From: Pseudomonas marginalis
GTDB taxonomy: Bacteria; Pseudomonadota; Gammaproteobacteria; Pseudomonadales; Pseudomonadaceae
Direction of reading: 5' to 3'
Length of the DNA: 64,000 bases
NCBI RefSeq assembly: GCF_024169655.1
Contig: NZ_JALJWV010000001.1
Coordinates: 4,322,001-4,386,000, forward strand
This document shows, piece by piece, positions 1-7,832 of the stretch; positions within the stretch are counted from its first letter, which is position 1; the number at the start of each line of letters is the position of its first letter. The translations under genes and the position numbers were made by a program. The notes under the pieces were generated by a model. That model ran no database searches. It was given only the letters and a program-made list of their open reading frames with translations, and was not told where the DNA came from.

Positions 1-94
1 GCACAGTCGGAGTTGTTAAGGCGTCCGCAATTAAACCGGCGGGCCTAATGTTAAACAACCAGTCCTTGCACAAGGCCTATAAGGAAATACAACT

Positions 95-247
95 ATGAGC
101 CTCATTTTAATCATCATCCTGATTCTCCTGCTGGTCGGCGGTTTGCCGGTGTTCCCGCACTCCCGTAGCTGGGGTTATGGGCCGTCGGGTATTCTCGGTG
201 CCGTCCTGGTGGTGCTGCTGATCCTGTTGTTACTCGGCAAGATATAA
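95..247 (+). CDS. Small DUF3309-type membrane protein
   Basis: A 50-residue protein made almost wholly of two hydrophobic stretches (about residues 2-15 and 32-48) joined by a conserved-looking segment PHSRSWGYGPSG. That segment and the length are typical of the DUF3309 family of tiny bacterial membrane proteins, whose function is unknown. The ATG follows an AAGGAAA ribosome site about 6 bases upstream. A strong hairpin terminator lies just after the stop, so the gene is probably monocistronic. The family assignment is from memory of the motif; no role can be inferred. Confidence 0.8.
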   Translation: MSLILIIILILLLVGGLPVFPHSRSWGYGPSGILGAVLVVLLILLLLGKI

Positions 248-258
248 ACGCCGGGCAA

Positions 259-290
259 AAAAAAGAGGCCTTCATGAAGGCCTCTTTTTT
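259..290. terminator. Bidirectional intrinsic terminator
   Basis: A perfect palindrome: an A6 run, then GAGGCCTTC and its complement, then T6. It gives a GC-rich stem with a T tract on either strand. It lies between the stops of two convergent genes (95-247 and 303-2390) and can serve both. Confidence 0.9.
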
Positions 291-302
291 ATTGCCGGGC
301 GA

Positions 303-2390
303 TTAGTCCGGCTTACCGTCGACAACACCGGCGGTGTTATCCAGCAAACTTTTGGTCGCGGTCTGCAGGAACGATTCGAGCTTCTGTTTCAGCCCAGCCT
401 CGTCCGGCGATTCCGCGATCACTTTACCGGTCGGCTCGGCGCCCAGTTCGTATTGCCACAGTTTCGCTGGCATTTCCTTAGGCAATACCAGCACGCGGTC
501 GCCGGTGACCAACGCCACGGTCTGATCGCTGCCCGAAGGTTTGATCACGCCGAAGCCCTTGTCGCCTTCCGGCAGGTTGAGCAGGTCACGGCCCCAGCAC
601 TGGTGCAGGGTGTCGCCACCGAGACGGCCCATGATGGTCGGTACGATGTCGATCTGGGTGCCCACGGTGTGGTCACGCTCGCCGAACTTCTCTTGCATGC
701 CCGGTGCAATCATCAGCATTGGCACGTTGAAGCGGCCCAGGTCCATCTCGGTGATCTGCTGCTCGTTACCGAAACCGTGGTCGCCCACGATCACAAACAG
801 GGTTTCCTTGAAGTACGGCTCCTTGCGGGCCTTTTCAAAGAACTGGCCCAGGGCCCAGTCGGAGTAGCGCATCGCCGTCAAATGCTCGTTGAGGCTGCCA
901 CGGTCGGTGACTTTCTCCACCGGCAACGGGGTCGGCAAGGCATACGGCGTGTGGTTGGACAGGGTTTGCAGCAGGGCGTAGAACGGTTTGCCGCCTTCAC
1001 GCGCTTTCAGTTCTTCCAGGCCACGGTTGAACATGTCCTGGTCGGACACGCCCCACGTCGGATCGGAGAACACCGGGTCGACAAAGTCGTTGCGGCCGAT
1101 GAAGTTGGTCATGCCCTGGTTGCTGAAGAAGCCCGACTGGTTGTCCCAGGCGAAATCGCCGTTGTAGACATACACGTCGTCAAACTTGCGCGCACTGAGC
1201 AACTGCGGCAGGCCCGACAGCTTGTGGCTGCCTTCCGGGGTCTGCATCAGGTACTCGAACCCCGGCAGGTTCGGGAAGCACGCCATGGTGGCAAACATAC
1301 CCTGGTGGGTGTGAGTGCCGTTGGAGAAGAAGCGGTCGAACAGCAGGCCTTCCTTGGACAGTTTGTCGAAGTACGGCGTGATATTGCCCGGACGCCCCAG
1401 GGCGCCCACCGAGTGACCGGCGAAGCTCTCCATCAGGATGACCACGACGTTCTTGATCGGCAGGGTTTTCTCGGCCGGTGGCGTGAAATCACGGCGCACG
1501 GCGGCGGTGTCGGTATCCACCAGCTTCTCTTGCGGCAGCACCAGCATGTCGCGCACGGTCTGGGTGGCCAGCGGTTGTTCGAGGGTGGCCTTCCAGATGT
1601 TGGTGCGGTCTTCGGAGAAGCGCGACTTGGCTGCGGCGATCAGCGACAACGTGCCATTGAGGCCCAACTGGTTGGCGAAGTTCGAATCGGTGGTATAGAC
1701 GTCACCCCAACGCAGCGGCGGGCCCTGGCGCAGGGTGCCGCGAGCGGCGACCACGGCGACCAGCAGGCACACCACAAACACCGCGATCCGCGAATACCAC
1801 GGCGCCACTTGGCGGGTGCCAATGCTGCCGCCGCTGAACGGGCCGCGTGGGCGCGTCGCGCGGTCGGCGCCCTTGAAGGCCATGCTCAGGATCAGCGTGC
1901 CCACGGCCCAGGCGAGCAGGTAGCGCACCACCGGAAAACCGTACCAGAGCATGCTCATCACGGTTTTCGGGTCTTCCTTCACGTATTGGAAGACCAGGCC
2001 GTTGAGGCGCTGGTGGAATTCGCGGTAGAAGTCCATTTCCATCAGGCCCAGGAACAGCGCGATGCTAGAGGCCAGGGTCAGCCAGAAACGGAAGAACCCG
2101 CGCGCGGCCATGGCCCGCACACTGAACAGTGCCAGCAGCAAGGGGATCACCAGGTACACCACCAGGCGAATGTCCAGGCGCAGGCCGTTGGCGAACGCTT
2201 CCAGGAAGGTCGAGGCCGGTGTGTCGAGGATCATCTCGCGGTTGTACGCCAGCAGCGCCAGGCGCAGCAGGGAGAACATCACCATCATGACCAGTGCGCA
2301 AAGCAGCGTGTATGCCAGATGGGATTTGACGGTCGGTTGCAGCAGGCGATTAGAAGCTCGCTGCTGATTCAGGGCGTCCGGGTTTGCCAT
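303..2390 (-). CDS. LTA synthase family / OpgB-like membrane phosphotransferase (sulfatase fold)
   Basis: A 695-residue inner-membrane protein. About five hydrophobic helices occupy residues 20-215, then a large periplasmic sulfatase-fold domain. The domain opens with NVVVILMESFAGHSVGALG (metal-binding Glu of this family), has the nucleophile-type segment FSNGTHTHQGMFATM, and later VIVGDHGFG. These are hallmarks of LtaS/OpgB-type enzymes that transfer phosphoglycerol or a related head group from a lipid. Gram-negative pseudomonads lack LTA, so the acceptor is unknown; periplasmic glucans or another envelope glycan are plausible. The gene stands alone, facing a terminator. Start is the ATG MANPDALNQQ, which has no strong upstream rival. 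Confidence 0.85.
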   Translation of the reverse strand: MANPDALNQQRASNRLLQPTVKSHLAYTLLCALVMMVMFSLLRLALLAYNREMILDTPASTFLEAFANGLRLDIRLVVYLVIPLLLALFSVRAMAARGFFRFWLTLASSIALFLGLMEMDFYREFHQRLNGLVFQYVKEDPKTVMSMLWYGFPVVRYLLAWAVGTLILSMAFKGADRATRPRGPFSGGSIGTRQVAPWYSRIAVFVVCLLVAVVAARGTLRQGPPLRWGDVYTTDSNFANQLGLNGTLSLIAAAKSRFSEDRTNIWKATLEQPLATQTVRDMLVLPQEKLVDTDTAAVRRDFTPPAEKTLPIKNVVVILMESFAGHSVGALGRPGNITPYFDKLSKEGLLFDRFFSNGTHTHQGMFATMACFPNLPGFEYLMQTPEGSHKLSGLPQLLSARKFDDVYVYNGDFAWDNQSGFFSNQGMTNFIGRNDFVDPVFSDPTWGVSDQDMFNRGLEELKAREGGKPFYALLQTLSNHTPYALPTPLPVEKVTDRGSLNEHLTAMRYSDWALGQFFEKARKEPYFKETLFVIVGDHGFGNEQQITEMDLGRFNVPMLMIAPGMQEKFGERDHTVGTQIDIVPTIMGRLGGDTLHQCWGRDLLNLPEGDKGFGVIKPSGSDQTVALVTGDRVLVLPKEMPAKLWQYELGAEPTGKVIAESPDEAGLKQKLESFLQTATKSLLDNTAGVVDGKPD

Positions 2391-2676
2391 GTCGTTTCAG
2401 GACCCATTGGAAGTTTAAGTTGCGAAAGAGTGCAGTGGCGTCCGACCCTCGCCCAGGCTGGCTGGGGTAGGCGGTAAACGCGGTGGCGCAAATGGTGCCC
2501 GATCACTGCCGGCAACGCTATTAATTACTGAACGCATGCCGCAATCCTGCCGCTGACGGAGCGTGAGATAGAGCCGTTGCAGGGAGATAAAGCCGGCGAA
2601 TTGTCTTGGATGAGATGTGAAAATTTCGTACAGCGAATATTTCGACACACAATATCAAGGCATTCGTTGAAACCAT
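2391..2676. other. Intergenic, no gene seen
   Basis: Upstream region of the minus-strand LTA-synthase-like gene. Short open frames here have no good ribosome site or recognisable product. The promoter for that gene is presumably here but I see no clear -35/-10 pair. The gap continues into the REPIN at 2677-2765. Confidence 0.5.
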
Positions 2677-2765
2677 TGTGGGAGGGGGCTTGCCCCCGAT
2701 AGCGGTGGTTCAGCCACTGTTGTAACGACTGATACACCGCTATCGGGGGCAAGCCCCCTCCCACA
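2677..2765. repeat. REPIN (paired inverted REP)
   Basis: Two REP sequences in inverted orientation: TGTGGGAGGGGGCTTGCCCC... at the left and ...GGCAAGCCCCCTCCCACA at the right, each continuing into CGATAGCGGTG and its complement, around a central spacer. This is the abundant REPIN type of the P. fluorescens group. Its arms recur at 12148, 16195, 35327, 36671, 41701, 43157 and 61758 in this window. Confidence 0.9.
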
Positions 2766-2802
2766 TTTTCCGTACTCACTCCTGCTTGAGTGAGTCGAGC
2801 GC

Positions 2803-2994
2803 TCAGAAGCGCATGTTGCCCCGTGGCCCGGCGATCGCCCAGATGATCAGGCCCAGGACCGGCAGCAGCAGGATCAACAGAATCCACAGCACCTTGGCAC
2901 CGGTGCTTGCGCCACTTTTGAACACATTGATGATCGCCCAGATATCCAGCGCGAGGATGATCAGCCCGACCAGACCGTTGAAAGTGGAACCCAT
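2803..2994 (-). CDS. PLD nuclease N-terminal-domain small membrane protein
   Basis: A 63-residue protein with two hydrophobic helices and the segment DIWAIINVFKSGAS followed by KVLWILLILLLPVLGLIIWAI, characteristic of the PLDc_N domain (the membrane leader of cardiolipin synthases that also occurs as stand-alone small proteins). The function of the stand-alone form is unknown. I chose the ATG at 2994 (MGSTFNGLVG) because AGGAG lies 7 bases upstream; an in-frame upstream start (3018) has no such site. Ends GPRGNMRF. Confidence 0.8.
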   Translation of the reverse strand: MGSTFNGLVGLIILALDIWAIINVFKSGASTGAKVLWILLILLLPVLGLIIWAIAGPRGNMRF

Positions 2995-3062
2995 GGTGTC
3001 GCTCCTAAGTGAGGGCATGCCCTTGTAGGATAGCCAGCCCTGGCAGGGGGTTCCGTTTTATT

Positions 3063-3593
3063 TCAGACGTGGACCGCGACCCGCAGCGCTTCCAGGGACG
3101 GTTCGCCCTTGATGCCAACTTCGGCGCACAGTTCCAGCACGCGCGGCAGGTCGTTGCCGTACACCAGCACGGCCTGGATCTCGTCGTCCAGTGGCTGGCT
3201 GAAGTTCAGCAACACATAACCACCGTCTTGCGGGCTGAGGGCACTCATCTGGATCTGGATACGATTGAGCGCGGTGAGGGCTTCGGTCTTGGCCAGTTGC
3301 TTGGGCTTGAGGTTAAACGCCACGCCGGGGCCGAACGATGCAACGATCTGCGTAAACAGGTCGCCATAGGTGTCGGCCTGGAACAGCACGGTGTCCGGCA
3401 GGCTGCCGACCACTACCCACTCGCCCAACGGAATCGAGAACGTATCGTCGTAGTTGATGTCCGGGTTTGCCGCCAGAAACGCCACAGGGTCGGCGTAGGC
3501 CTGCGCCGCTTCTTCGGCGATGCGTGCCACCTCGTCGTCGCCCATGACGCCGGCGCTGATTTTACGGATGAGTTCGACGAGGGCGTTTTTCAT
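3063..3593 (-). CDS. Conserved hypothetical protein, 176 aa
   Basis: A soluble 176-residue protein with no signal peptide or membrane segment. It begins MKNALVELIRKISAG, has an acidic helical N-terminus, then an alternating beta-rich region containing NLKPKQLAKTEALTAL and a C-terminal half with LPRVLELCAEVGIKGEPSLEAL. I do not recognise the family. An AGGACCC sequence lies just before the ATG. It is followed on the same strand, 68 bases downstream, by the PLDc_N gene and preceded by the ankyrin gene, but the gaps do not prove an operon. Confidence 0.65.
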   Translation of the reverse strand: MKNALVELIRKISAGVMGDDEVARIAEEAAQAYADPVAFLAANPDINYDDTFSIPLGEWVVVGSLPDTVLFQADTYGDLFTQIVASFGPGVAFNLKPKQLAKTEALTALNRIQIQMSALSPQDGGYVLLNFSQPLDDEIQAVLVYGNDLPRVLELCAEVGIKGEPSLEALRVAVHV

Positions 3594-3634
3594 GAAAGGG
3601 TCCTGTGGCGGGCTGGTTTTTGAGGGCGCGTAGC

Positions 3635-4150
3635 CTACACCAGTTTCTGCAACTGCGCCGCCGTATCCACCGCGCCCATGGTCTGTGCCGCTGCCAATGC
3701 CGTGGCGCCCTGGGCGTCGATCGCCTTGGGGTTGGCGCCCTGGCTGAGCAGGTAGTCGAGCATTTCGACGCGGTTGAACATCGCCGCCATCATCAATGCC
3801 GTGCGCCCGTCCGAGGATGACGCGTCAACCGGCGCGCCGCCTTCGATCAGCGCCTTGACCACGGGCAAATGGCCCTTGAACGCCGCACCGGCCATCGGCA
3901 GTTGATGCTTGTCATTGGCGATCTGCGGGTCAGCCTTGAATTCCAGCAGCACTTTTACCGCGTCGGCGTGGCCGTGATAAGCGGCCAGCATCAGCAAGGT
4001 GTCGCCATTGTGGTTACGCAGGTTGGCTGGCAAGCCCTTGGCCAGCAGCGCGGCCATCAGGGCGGCATCGCCTCTGCGCGCGACGTCGAAGACCTGCTCG
4101 GCAAATTCGGCGGCTTCGTCGTCAGTCATTTGTTTGGCGTGGTCCGACAT
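3635..4150 (-). CDS. Ankyrin repeat protein
   Basis: 171 residues carrying about four ankyrin repeats: units with GDTLLMLAAYHGHADAVKVLL, AGAAFKGHLPVVKALIEGGA, DGRTALMMAAMFNRVEMLDYLL and AQGATALAAA are visible between residues 45 and 165. The short N-terminus (MSDHAKQMTDDEAAEFAEQV) is acidic and helical, with no signal peptide, so it is probably cytoplasmic. Ankyrin proteins mediate protein binding; in Pseudomonas similar ones are found next to catalase or as solitary genes, and the partner here is unknown. AAGGAG precedes the ATG. Confidence 0.85.
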   Translation of the reverse strand: MSDHAKQMTDDEAAEFAEQVFDVARRGDAALMAALLAKGLPANLRNHNGDTLLMLAAYHGHADAVKVLLEFKADPQIANDKHQLPMAGAAFKGHLPVVKALIEGGAPVDASSSDGRTALMMAAMFNRVEMLDYLLSQGANPKAIDAQGATALAAAQTMGAVDTAAQLQKLV

Positions 4151-4261
4151 GTGGGGGCTCCTTGTCTGGTAAGGCTTGGGGTACTGAAGAGTAGGCGCCC
4201 AGTGTCGCGAGGGAGTTCCCCACTGTCATGGTTTTTTTGTCGAAAGCGGCCATAGGCAGAA

Positions 4262-6088
4262 TCAATAGCGGAACTGACCGCCCTGGATCTGCGCAAGCAA
4301 CTGGCCGGTGACGGGCACGTAACTGTCCGAACCGGGCAACCAGGCGTACACCGGGTCGTTGCCCGCCTTGTCCGGGTCGAACGCTTCCTCCTTGAGCCGC
4401 ACTTTCTGGTACTTGAACGTACCCGTTGTCTCCATCTTCATCTTGATCCGCAGGAACAGCGGCACCGCATAGTGCGGCAACTGGCCATGGGCGAATTGCA
4501 GCAACTCGCGCATATCCAGGGCGGCCAGGGATTCGCTGGGGGTGATGGCGACCATGCCGGCGCGGCCATTGGTGTTTTCGATCTCGACGCCGTAGGCCAC
4601 CACTTCGGCGATCTGCGGGTGTTGCAGCAGGATGTTCTCGACCTCGGTGGTGGAGACGTTTTCACCTTTCCAGCGATAGGTGTCCCCCAGGCGATCGACA
4701 AATTGCGCATGGCCAAAACCGATGCTGCGCAGCAGATCGCCGGTATTGAAGTAACGGTCGCCCTTTTCGAACACGTCGGTCAGCACCACCTTGCGGTTCT
4801 TTTCCGGGTCGGTGTAGCCGTCGAACGGCGCCTTTTCGTCGATCTTGGCCAGCAGCAGGCCCTGCCCGCCCGTTGGCACCTTGCGCATGAAGCCATCGGC
4901 GCCACGCAGTGGCTCACCGCTGTCGTGGGCGTAATCCACCAGCGCCCAGTGCTGCAGGCAGAAGCCGATGGTGTTGTCGAAATTCAACACATTGGTGAAG
5001 CCGATATTGCCGTCACTCGCGGCATACAGCTCACAGATATGCTCGACGCCAAAGCGTTGCTTGAACTGCGCCCATACGCCGGGCCGCAGGCCATTGCCGA
5101 CCATCTTGGTCACGCGGTTGTCACGATCCTGGACGTTGGCGGGTTGGTCGAGCAAGTAACGGCACAACTCACCGACATAACCCAGGGTGGTGGCGTTGAA
5201 CTTGCGCACATCGTCCCAGAACTGGCTGGCGCTGAATTTGCGGCGAATCGCAAATCCCGACGCGCCGACAATCGCCGAGCCCCAGCACACGCAAAGGCCA
5301 GTGGCGTGGTACAGCGGCAAGGTGCAATACAGGACGTCGGCGGGACCCATGTCGAGGGCGATGCTGCCGAAGCTGACGGCGGTTTTGGTCCAGCGGCCAT
5401 GTTTCATGATGCCGGCCTTGGGCAAGCCGGTGGTGCCGGAGGTGTAGATATAGAAGCACGGGTCGTTGAAAAAGATCTGCCGGGAGCTGGCCAGGTTGTC
5501 CACCGCGCACTCGGCACTGGCGGCCATCAGGTCGGCATAGCCAGCAGGCACGGCGCTGCTGTGTTGATCCGCGACAAACCAGGTGCGGTCCGTCTCGATC
5601 GCCACTTGCTCGCGCACCGCCGTGTAGGCCGCCACCAATTCCGCCCCCACCACAATCGCCACCGGGTTGACCAGATTCAGGCTGTGAACCAGCGCCGCCT
5701 GGGTTTGCGCGGTATTGAGCATGGCGCAGATGCCGCCCAGCTTGGCCACGGCCAGCACGTTGAGCAGCAATTCGGGGCGATTTTCAATAAACAACGCCAC
5801 TACATCGCCTTTGCGGATGCCCTGGCTGTGCAAGTGATGGGCGATGCGGTTCGCACGCTGATTGGCGTCGCGGTAACTAAGCACGCTGTCGCCATACAAC
5901 AACGCAGCACCGTCAGGGTTGCGCAGGGTCGCTTGCTCGAAATGCCAGCCCAGGCCACAGGGCTGCGCGGGGTCGGTGACATTGGCGGCACGCATGCCGC
6001 GGACTACCCGAGGCAAGGCCCGGACGATGGCGGGCACCTTACGCAGCAGCATGCTCCAGGTAATCATGTCGTTTTGCGGAGGGTTCAT
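4262..6088 (-). CDS. Long-chain acyl-CoA synthetase (FATP/FadD6-like)
   Basis: A 608-residue adenylate-forming enzyme that activates a fatty or other long acyl acid to its CoA thioester using ATP. It has the AMP-binding P-loop YIYTSGTTGLPKAG near residue 210, YAASDGNIGFTNV as the A5-like motif, GDRYFNTGDLLR (A7) and YRWKGENVSTTEVENIL (A8). The N-terminus (TWSMLLRKVPAIVRALPRVVRG) and the variant A5 segment resemble the FATP-type very-long-chain synthetases rather than classical FadD. It stands alone. ATG at 6088 has AAGGA upstream. The true substrate cannot be read from sequence. Confidence 0.88.
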   Translation of the reverse strand: MNPPQNDMITWSMLLRKVPAIVRALPRVVRGMRAANVTDPAQPCGLGWHFEQATLRNPDGAALLYGDSVLSYRDANQRANRIAHHLHSQGIRKGDVVALFIENRPELLLNVLAVAKLGGICAMLNTAQTQAALVHSLNLVNPVAIVVGAELVAAYTAVREQVAIETDRTWFVADQHSSAVPAGYADLMAASAECAVDNLASSRQIFFNDPCFYIYTSGTTGLPKAGIMKHGRWTKTAVSFGSIALDMGPADVLYCTLPLYHATGLCVCWGSAIVGASGFAIRRKFSASQFWDDVRKFNATTLGYVGELCRYLLDQPANVQDRDNRVTKMVGNGLRPGVWAQFKQRFGVEHICELYAASDGNIGFTNVLNFDNTIGFCLQHWALVDYAHDSGEPLRGADGFMRKVPTGGQGLLLAKIDEKAPFDGYTDPEKNRKVVLTDVFEKGDRYFNTGDLLRSIGFGHAQFVDRLGDTYRWKGENVSTTEVENILLQHPQIAEVVAYGVEIENTNGRAGMVAITPSESLAALDMRELLQFAHGQLPHYAVPLFLRIKMKMETTGTFKYQKVRLKEEAFDPDKAGNDPVYAWLPGSDSYVPVTGQLLAQIQGGQFRY

Positions 6089-6427
6089 AGAGGAACGTCC
6101 TTTTTCTTATTCTTCGTGGAGGCCAGAAGCTCCGGCACTTTTGTAGGCAGCAAGCCACATGCTTACGGGAAAATACGCCAGCCGTTCTTAGGCTGTACAC
6201 GCGGGATTTGAAATGTTTTGTATCCCGGGCCGGCAACAGGCAACCGACAAACAGGGAATTTAGCGACACATCCACAGTCCTTATGAGTAACGATGCGCCC
6301 GCCTGGCCGGATCGAATAGCGCAAAATGCAGGATGCATGATGGCCACTCATGCAAATTGCACGAAATCAAAAATCTCTATTTTTCACAACTGATTGATTT
6401 TTAAAGACTTATTGTAAAGTAGTGAGG
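6089..6427. other. Intergenic, no gene seen
   Basis: Divergent promoter region between the acyl-CoA synthetase and the DUF3509 gene. No convincing reading frame. AT-rich around 6350-6420, which would suit a promoter upstream region; the only specific motif I can support is the sigma-54 site starting at 6428. Confidence 0.5.
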
Positions 6428-6443
6428 TGGCACAATCACTGCA
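6428..6443 (+). promoter_or_regulatory. Sigma-54 (-24/-12) promoter
   Basis: TGGCACAATCACTGCA: GG, exactly 10 bases, then GC, with TGGCAC matching the -24 consensus fully and TGCA close to the -12 TTGCA. It lies 47 bases before the ATG of the DUF3509 gene, which would give a leader of about 36 bases. Confidence 0.65.
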
Positions 6444-6489
6444 CCTATCACTCCATGCTTGCCAACTTGAGCCAACGGAGCTGATAGAC

Positions 6490-6768
6490 ATGAGCCTGAT
6501 CCAAGATAAATTCGCCTCAGTATTTTCCCAATACGACGTCACCACTCAGCCACGCCCGGACGGCGGTATCCTGTTGACCCTGCGCAACAGCGAAGGTAAG
6601 CAGGTCAAGCGTTCGATCTCCTACCAGCAATTGCACACGGCCGATCAACTCACCTGGGTAATCAGCGCCATTCGCCGCGACCTGGCCGAACAAGCCAGCG
6701 ACCTGCCGCAGATTTCGATGCTGCAAAGCCAGAACCGCTTTGCCCTGCCGACTTACCACTCGGCATAA
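6490..6768 (+). CDS. DUF3509 domain protein
   Basis: A 92-residue soluble protein beginning MSLIQDKFASVFSQYDVTTQPRPDG and containing LTLRNSEGKQVKRSISYQQL, a pattern of the Pseudomonas DUF3509 family of small proteins of unknown function. I use the ATG at 6490, preceded by ACGGAG; an upstream in-frame ATG at 6427 would overlap the sigma-54 promoter and has no ribosome site. A good sigma-54 promoter lies just upstream, so expression is probably activator dependent (nitrogen or stress). A hairpin terminator follows. Confidence 0.8.
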   Translation: MSLIQDKFASVFSQYDVTTQPRPDGGILLTLRNSEGKQVKRSISYQQLHTADQLTWVISAIRRDLAEQASDLPQISMLQSQNRFALPTYHSA

Positions 6769-6778
6769 GCCACCCATA

Positions 6779-6818
6779 AAAAAGGGCCGCGACGCCATTA
6801 AGCGTCGCGGCCTTTTTT
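6779..6818. terminator. Bidirectional intrinsic terminator
   Basis: An 11-bp GC stem GGCCGCGACGC / GCGTCGCGGCC with a 6-base loop, flanked by an A run on the left and T6 on the right. It sits between convergent stops (6768 and 6825) and can end both transcripts. Confidence 0.9.
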
Positions 6819-6824
6819 ATGAAC

Positions 6825-7091
6825 TCAACACAAGCCCAAGCGGGCCGCTTCATTCATCGCTTGTACACGATTGTTGACTTGTAACTTGCCGTAGATGTTA
6901 CGTAGGTGGAATTTCACCGCGGCTTGGGACGTTTCACGAATCCGGCTGATTTCCCAGATCGTCTTGCCTTCGGAGGCCCAGCGCAAGATCTCCAACTCGG
7001 TCCGGGTCAGGGGCTTGCCGGACAGGGCCAGACGCTTTCTGGCATCGATGGGCACGCTGAACGGCGTACCTGACGCCTCTGGATCACTCAT
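6825..7091 (-). CDS. HTH-only LuxR-type transcriptional regulator
   Basis: An 88-residue protein that is essentially just a LuxR/GerE helix-turn-helix: LTRTELEILRWASEGKTIWEISRIRETS then AVKFHLRNIYGKLQVNNRVQAM. The first 28 residues are a short tail with no receiver or autoinducer-binding domain. AGAAGGAGAG precedes the ATG, and the N-terminus reads normally, so this looks like a naturally small regulator and not a decayed gene. Such single-domain LuxR proteins in Pseudomonas are orphan regulators; the target is unknown. It may bind DNA as a dimer without a ligand. Confidence 0.85.
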   Translation of the reverse strand: MSDPEASGTPFSVPIDARKRLALSGKPLTRTELEILRWASEGKTIWEISRIRETSQAAVKFHLRNIYGKLQVNNRVQAMNEAARLGLC

Positions 7092-7301
7092 CGCTTTCTC
7101 TCCTTCTTATTGGTTGATGCTTATCGCCTTTCGGATTCCTCCTATTGACAGGCGATATAAACATTGAGGCCGGAGAGAGTTACATAATGCAGAGCGTTAG
7201 AGCGTAAGGCCGGTGATAAACAGCCAGGCCTTACAGGTAAATAGGCCTTTTCCCACAACAAATTCCAACTTGCCGGGGTTGAACATTCAAGTCGATTAAG
7301 A

Positions 7302-7832
7302 CTAGTCATCCATCCCTGGAAAACCGGCAGCGATATCGTCCCCGGTGAACTCAGACACCCCACCGTTTGCCGTATGGGACAGGCGCAACATCACAAAATG
7401 TGGGTTCTCGCCCATATCGAACCAATGAGGCATGCCGGCCGGGATCACCAACAGGTCATTTTTCTCACAGCGCACGCCGTACACATAGTCGCCAATGTGC
7501 AAGGCAACCAGGCCTTGGCCGGCGACGAAAAAGCGCACGTCATCTTCGCTGCGACGGCGCTCGGCGAGGAACTGATCGCGCAATGCCGCCTTCTGCGCAG
7601 GATCGCCGGGGACACGCAGCACGTCGACGCTGGCATAGCCGAGGGCGTCGATCTGCGGCCGGTACGCTGCGATCATGGCGGCGTCGTCCGCGCCCTTTTC
7701 AATAACGGCGGGCTGCCAGCGCTCGAATCGCACGCCGTGCTCGGCCAGGGTCGACACGACATCCTCGAAGTGGGTCAGGACTTTGTTCGGGGTATCCGGT
7801 GTGGAGACGTGGTAAACAGCTACATAACTCAT
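7302..7832 (-). CDS. Acireductone dioxygenase-like cupin with altered metal site
   Basis: 176 residues with clear similarity to acireductone dioxygenase (MtnD), the methionine-salvage enzyme: DVRFFVAGQGLVALHIGDYVY, CEKNDLLVIPAGMPHWFDMG and FTGDDIAAGFPG are all present. The canonical metal ligands are two His in EH-x-H-GEDE, the Glu of that segment and a later His. Here the segment reads ERRRSEDD (residues 91-98), so R92, R94 and D98 replace His, His and Glu; only H136 remains. The usual partners mtnB and mtnC are absent nearby. The ATG overlaps the stop of the MFS gene by 4 bases (ATGA), so the two are translationally coupled. Probably not a normal ARD; role unknown. Confidence 0.8.
   Translation of the reverse strand: MSYVAVYHVSTPDTPNKVLTHFEDVVSTLAEHGVRFERWQPAVIEKGADDAAMIAAYRPQIDALGYASVDVLRVPGDPAQKAALRDQFLAERRRSEDDVRFFVAGQGLVALHIGDYVYGVRCEKNDLLVIPAGMPHWFDMGENPHFVMLRLSHTANGGVSEFTGDDIAAGFPGMDD

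Noticed and set aside
453..2477. A 674-codon open frame on the plus strand opposite the LTA-synthase-like gene
   Set aside because: It is antisense to a well-supported gene, its product is His/Gln/Arg-rich and unlike any family, and it has no ribosome site. High-GC genomes give such long shadows.
2677..2765. Repeat cluster as a CRISPR array
   Set aside because: Only two inverted copies, no regular direct repeats or spacers; fits REPIN.
7302..7832. Calling the cupin a functional MtnD
   Set aside because: Three of the four metal ligands are replaced and mtnB/mtnC are absent, so the standard name would mislead.
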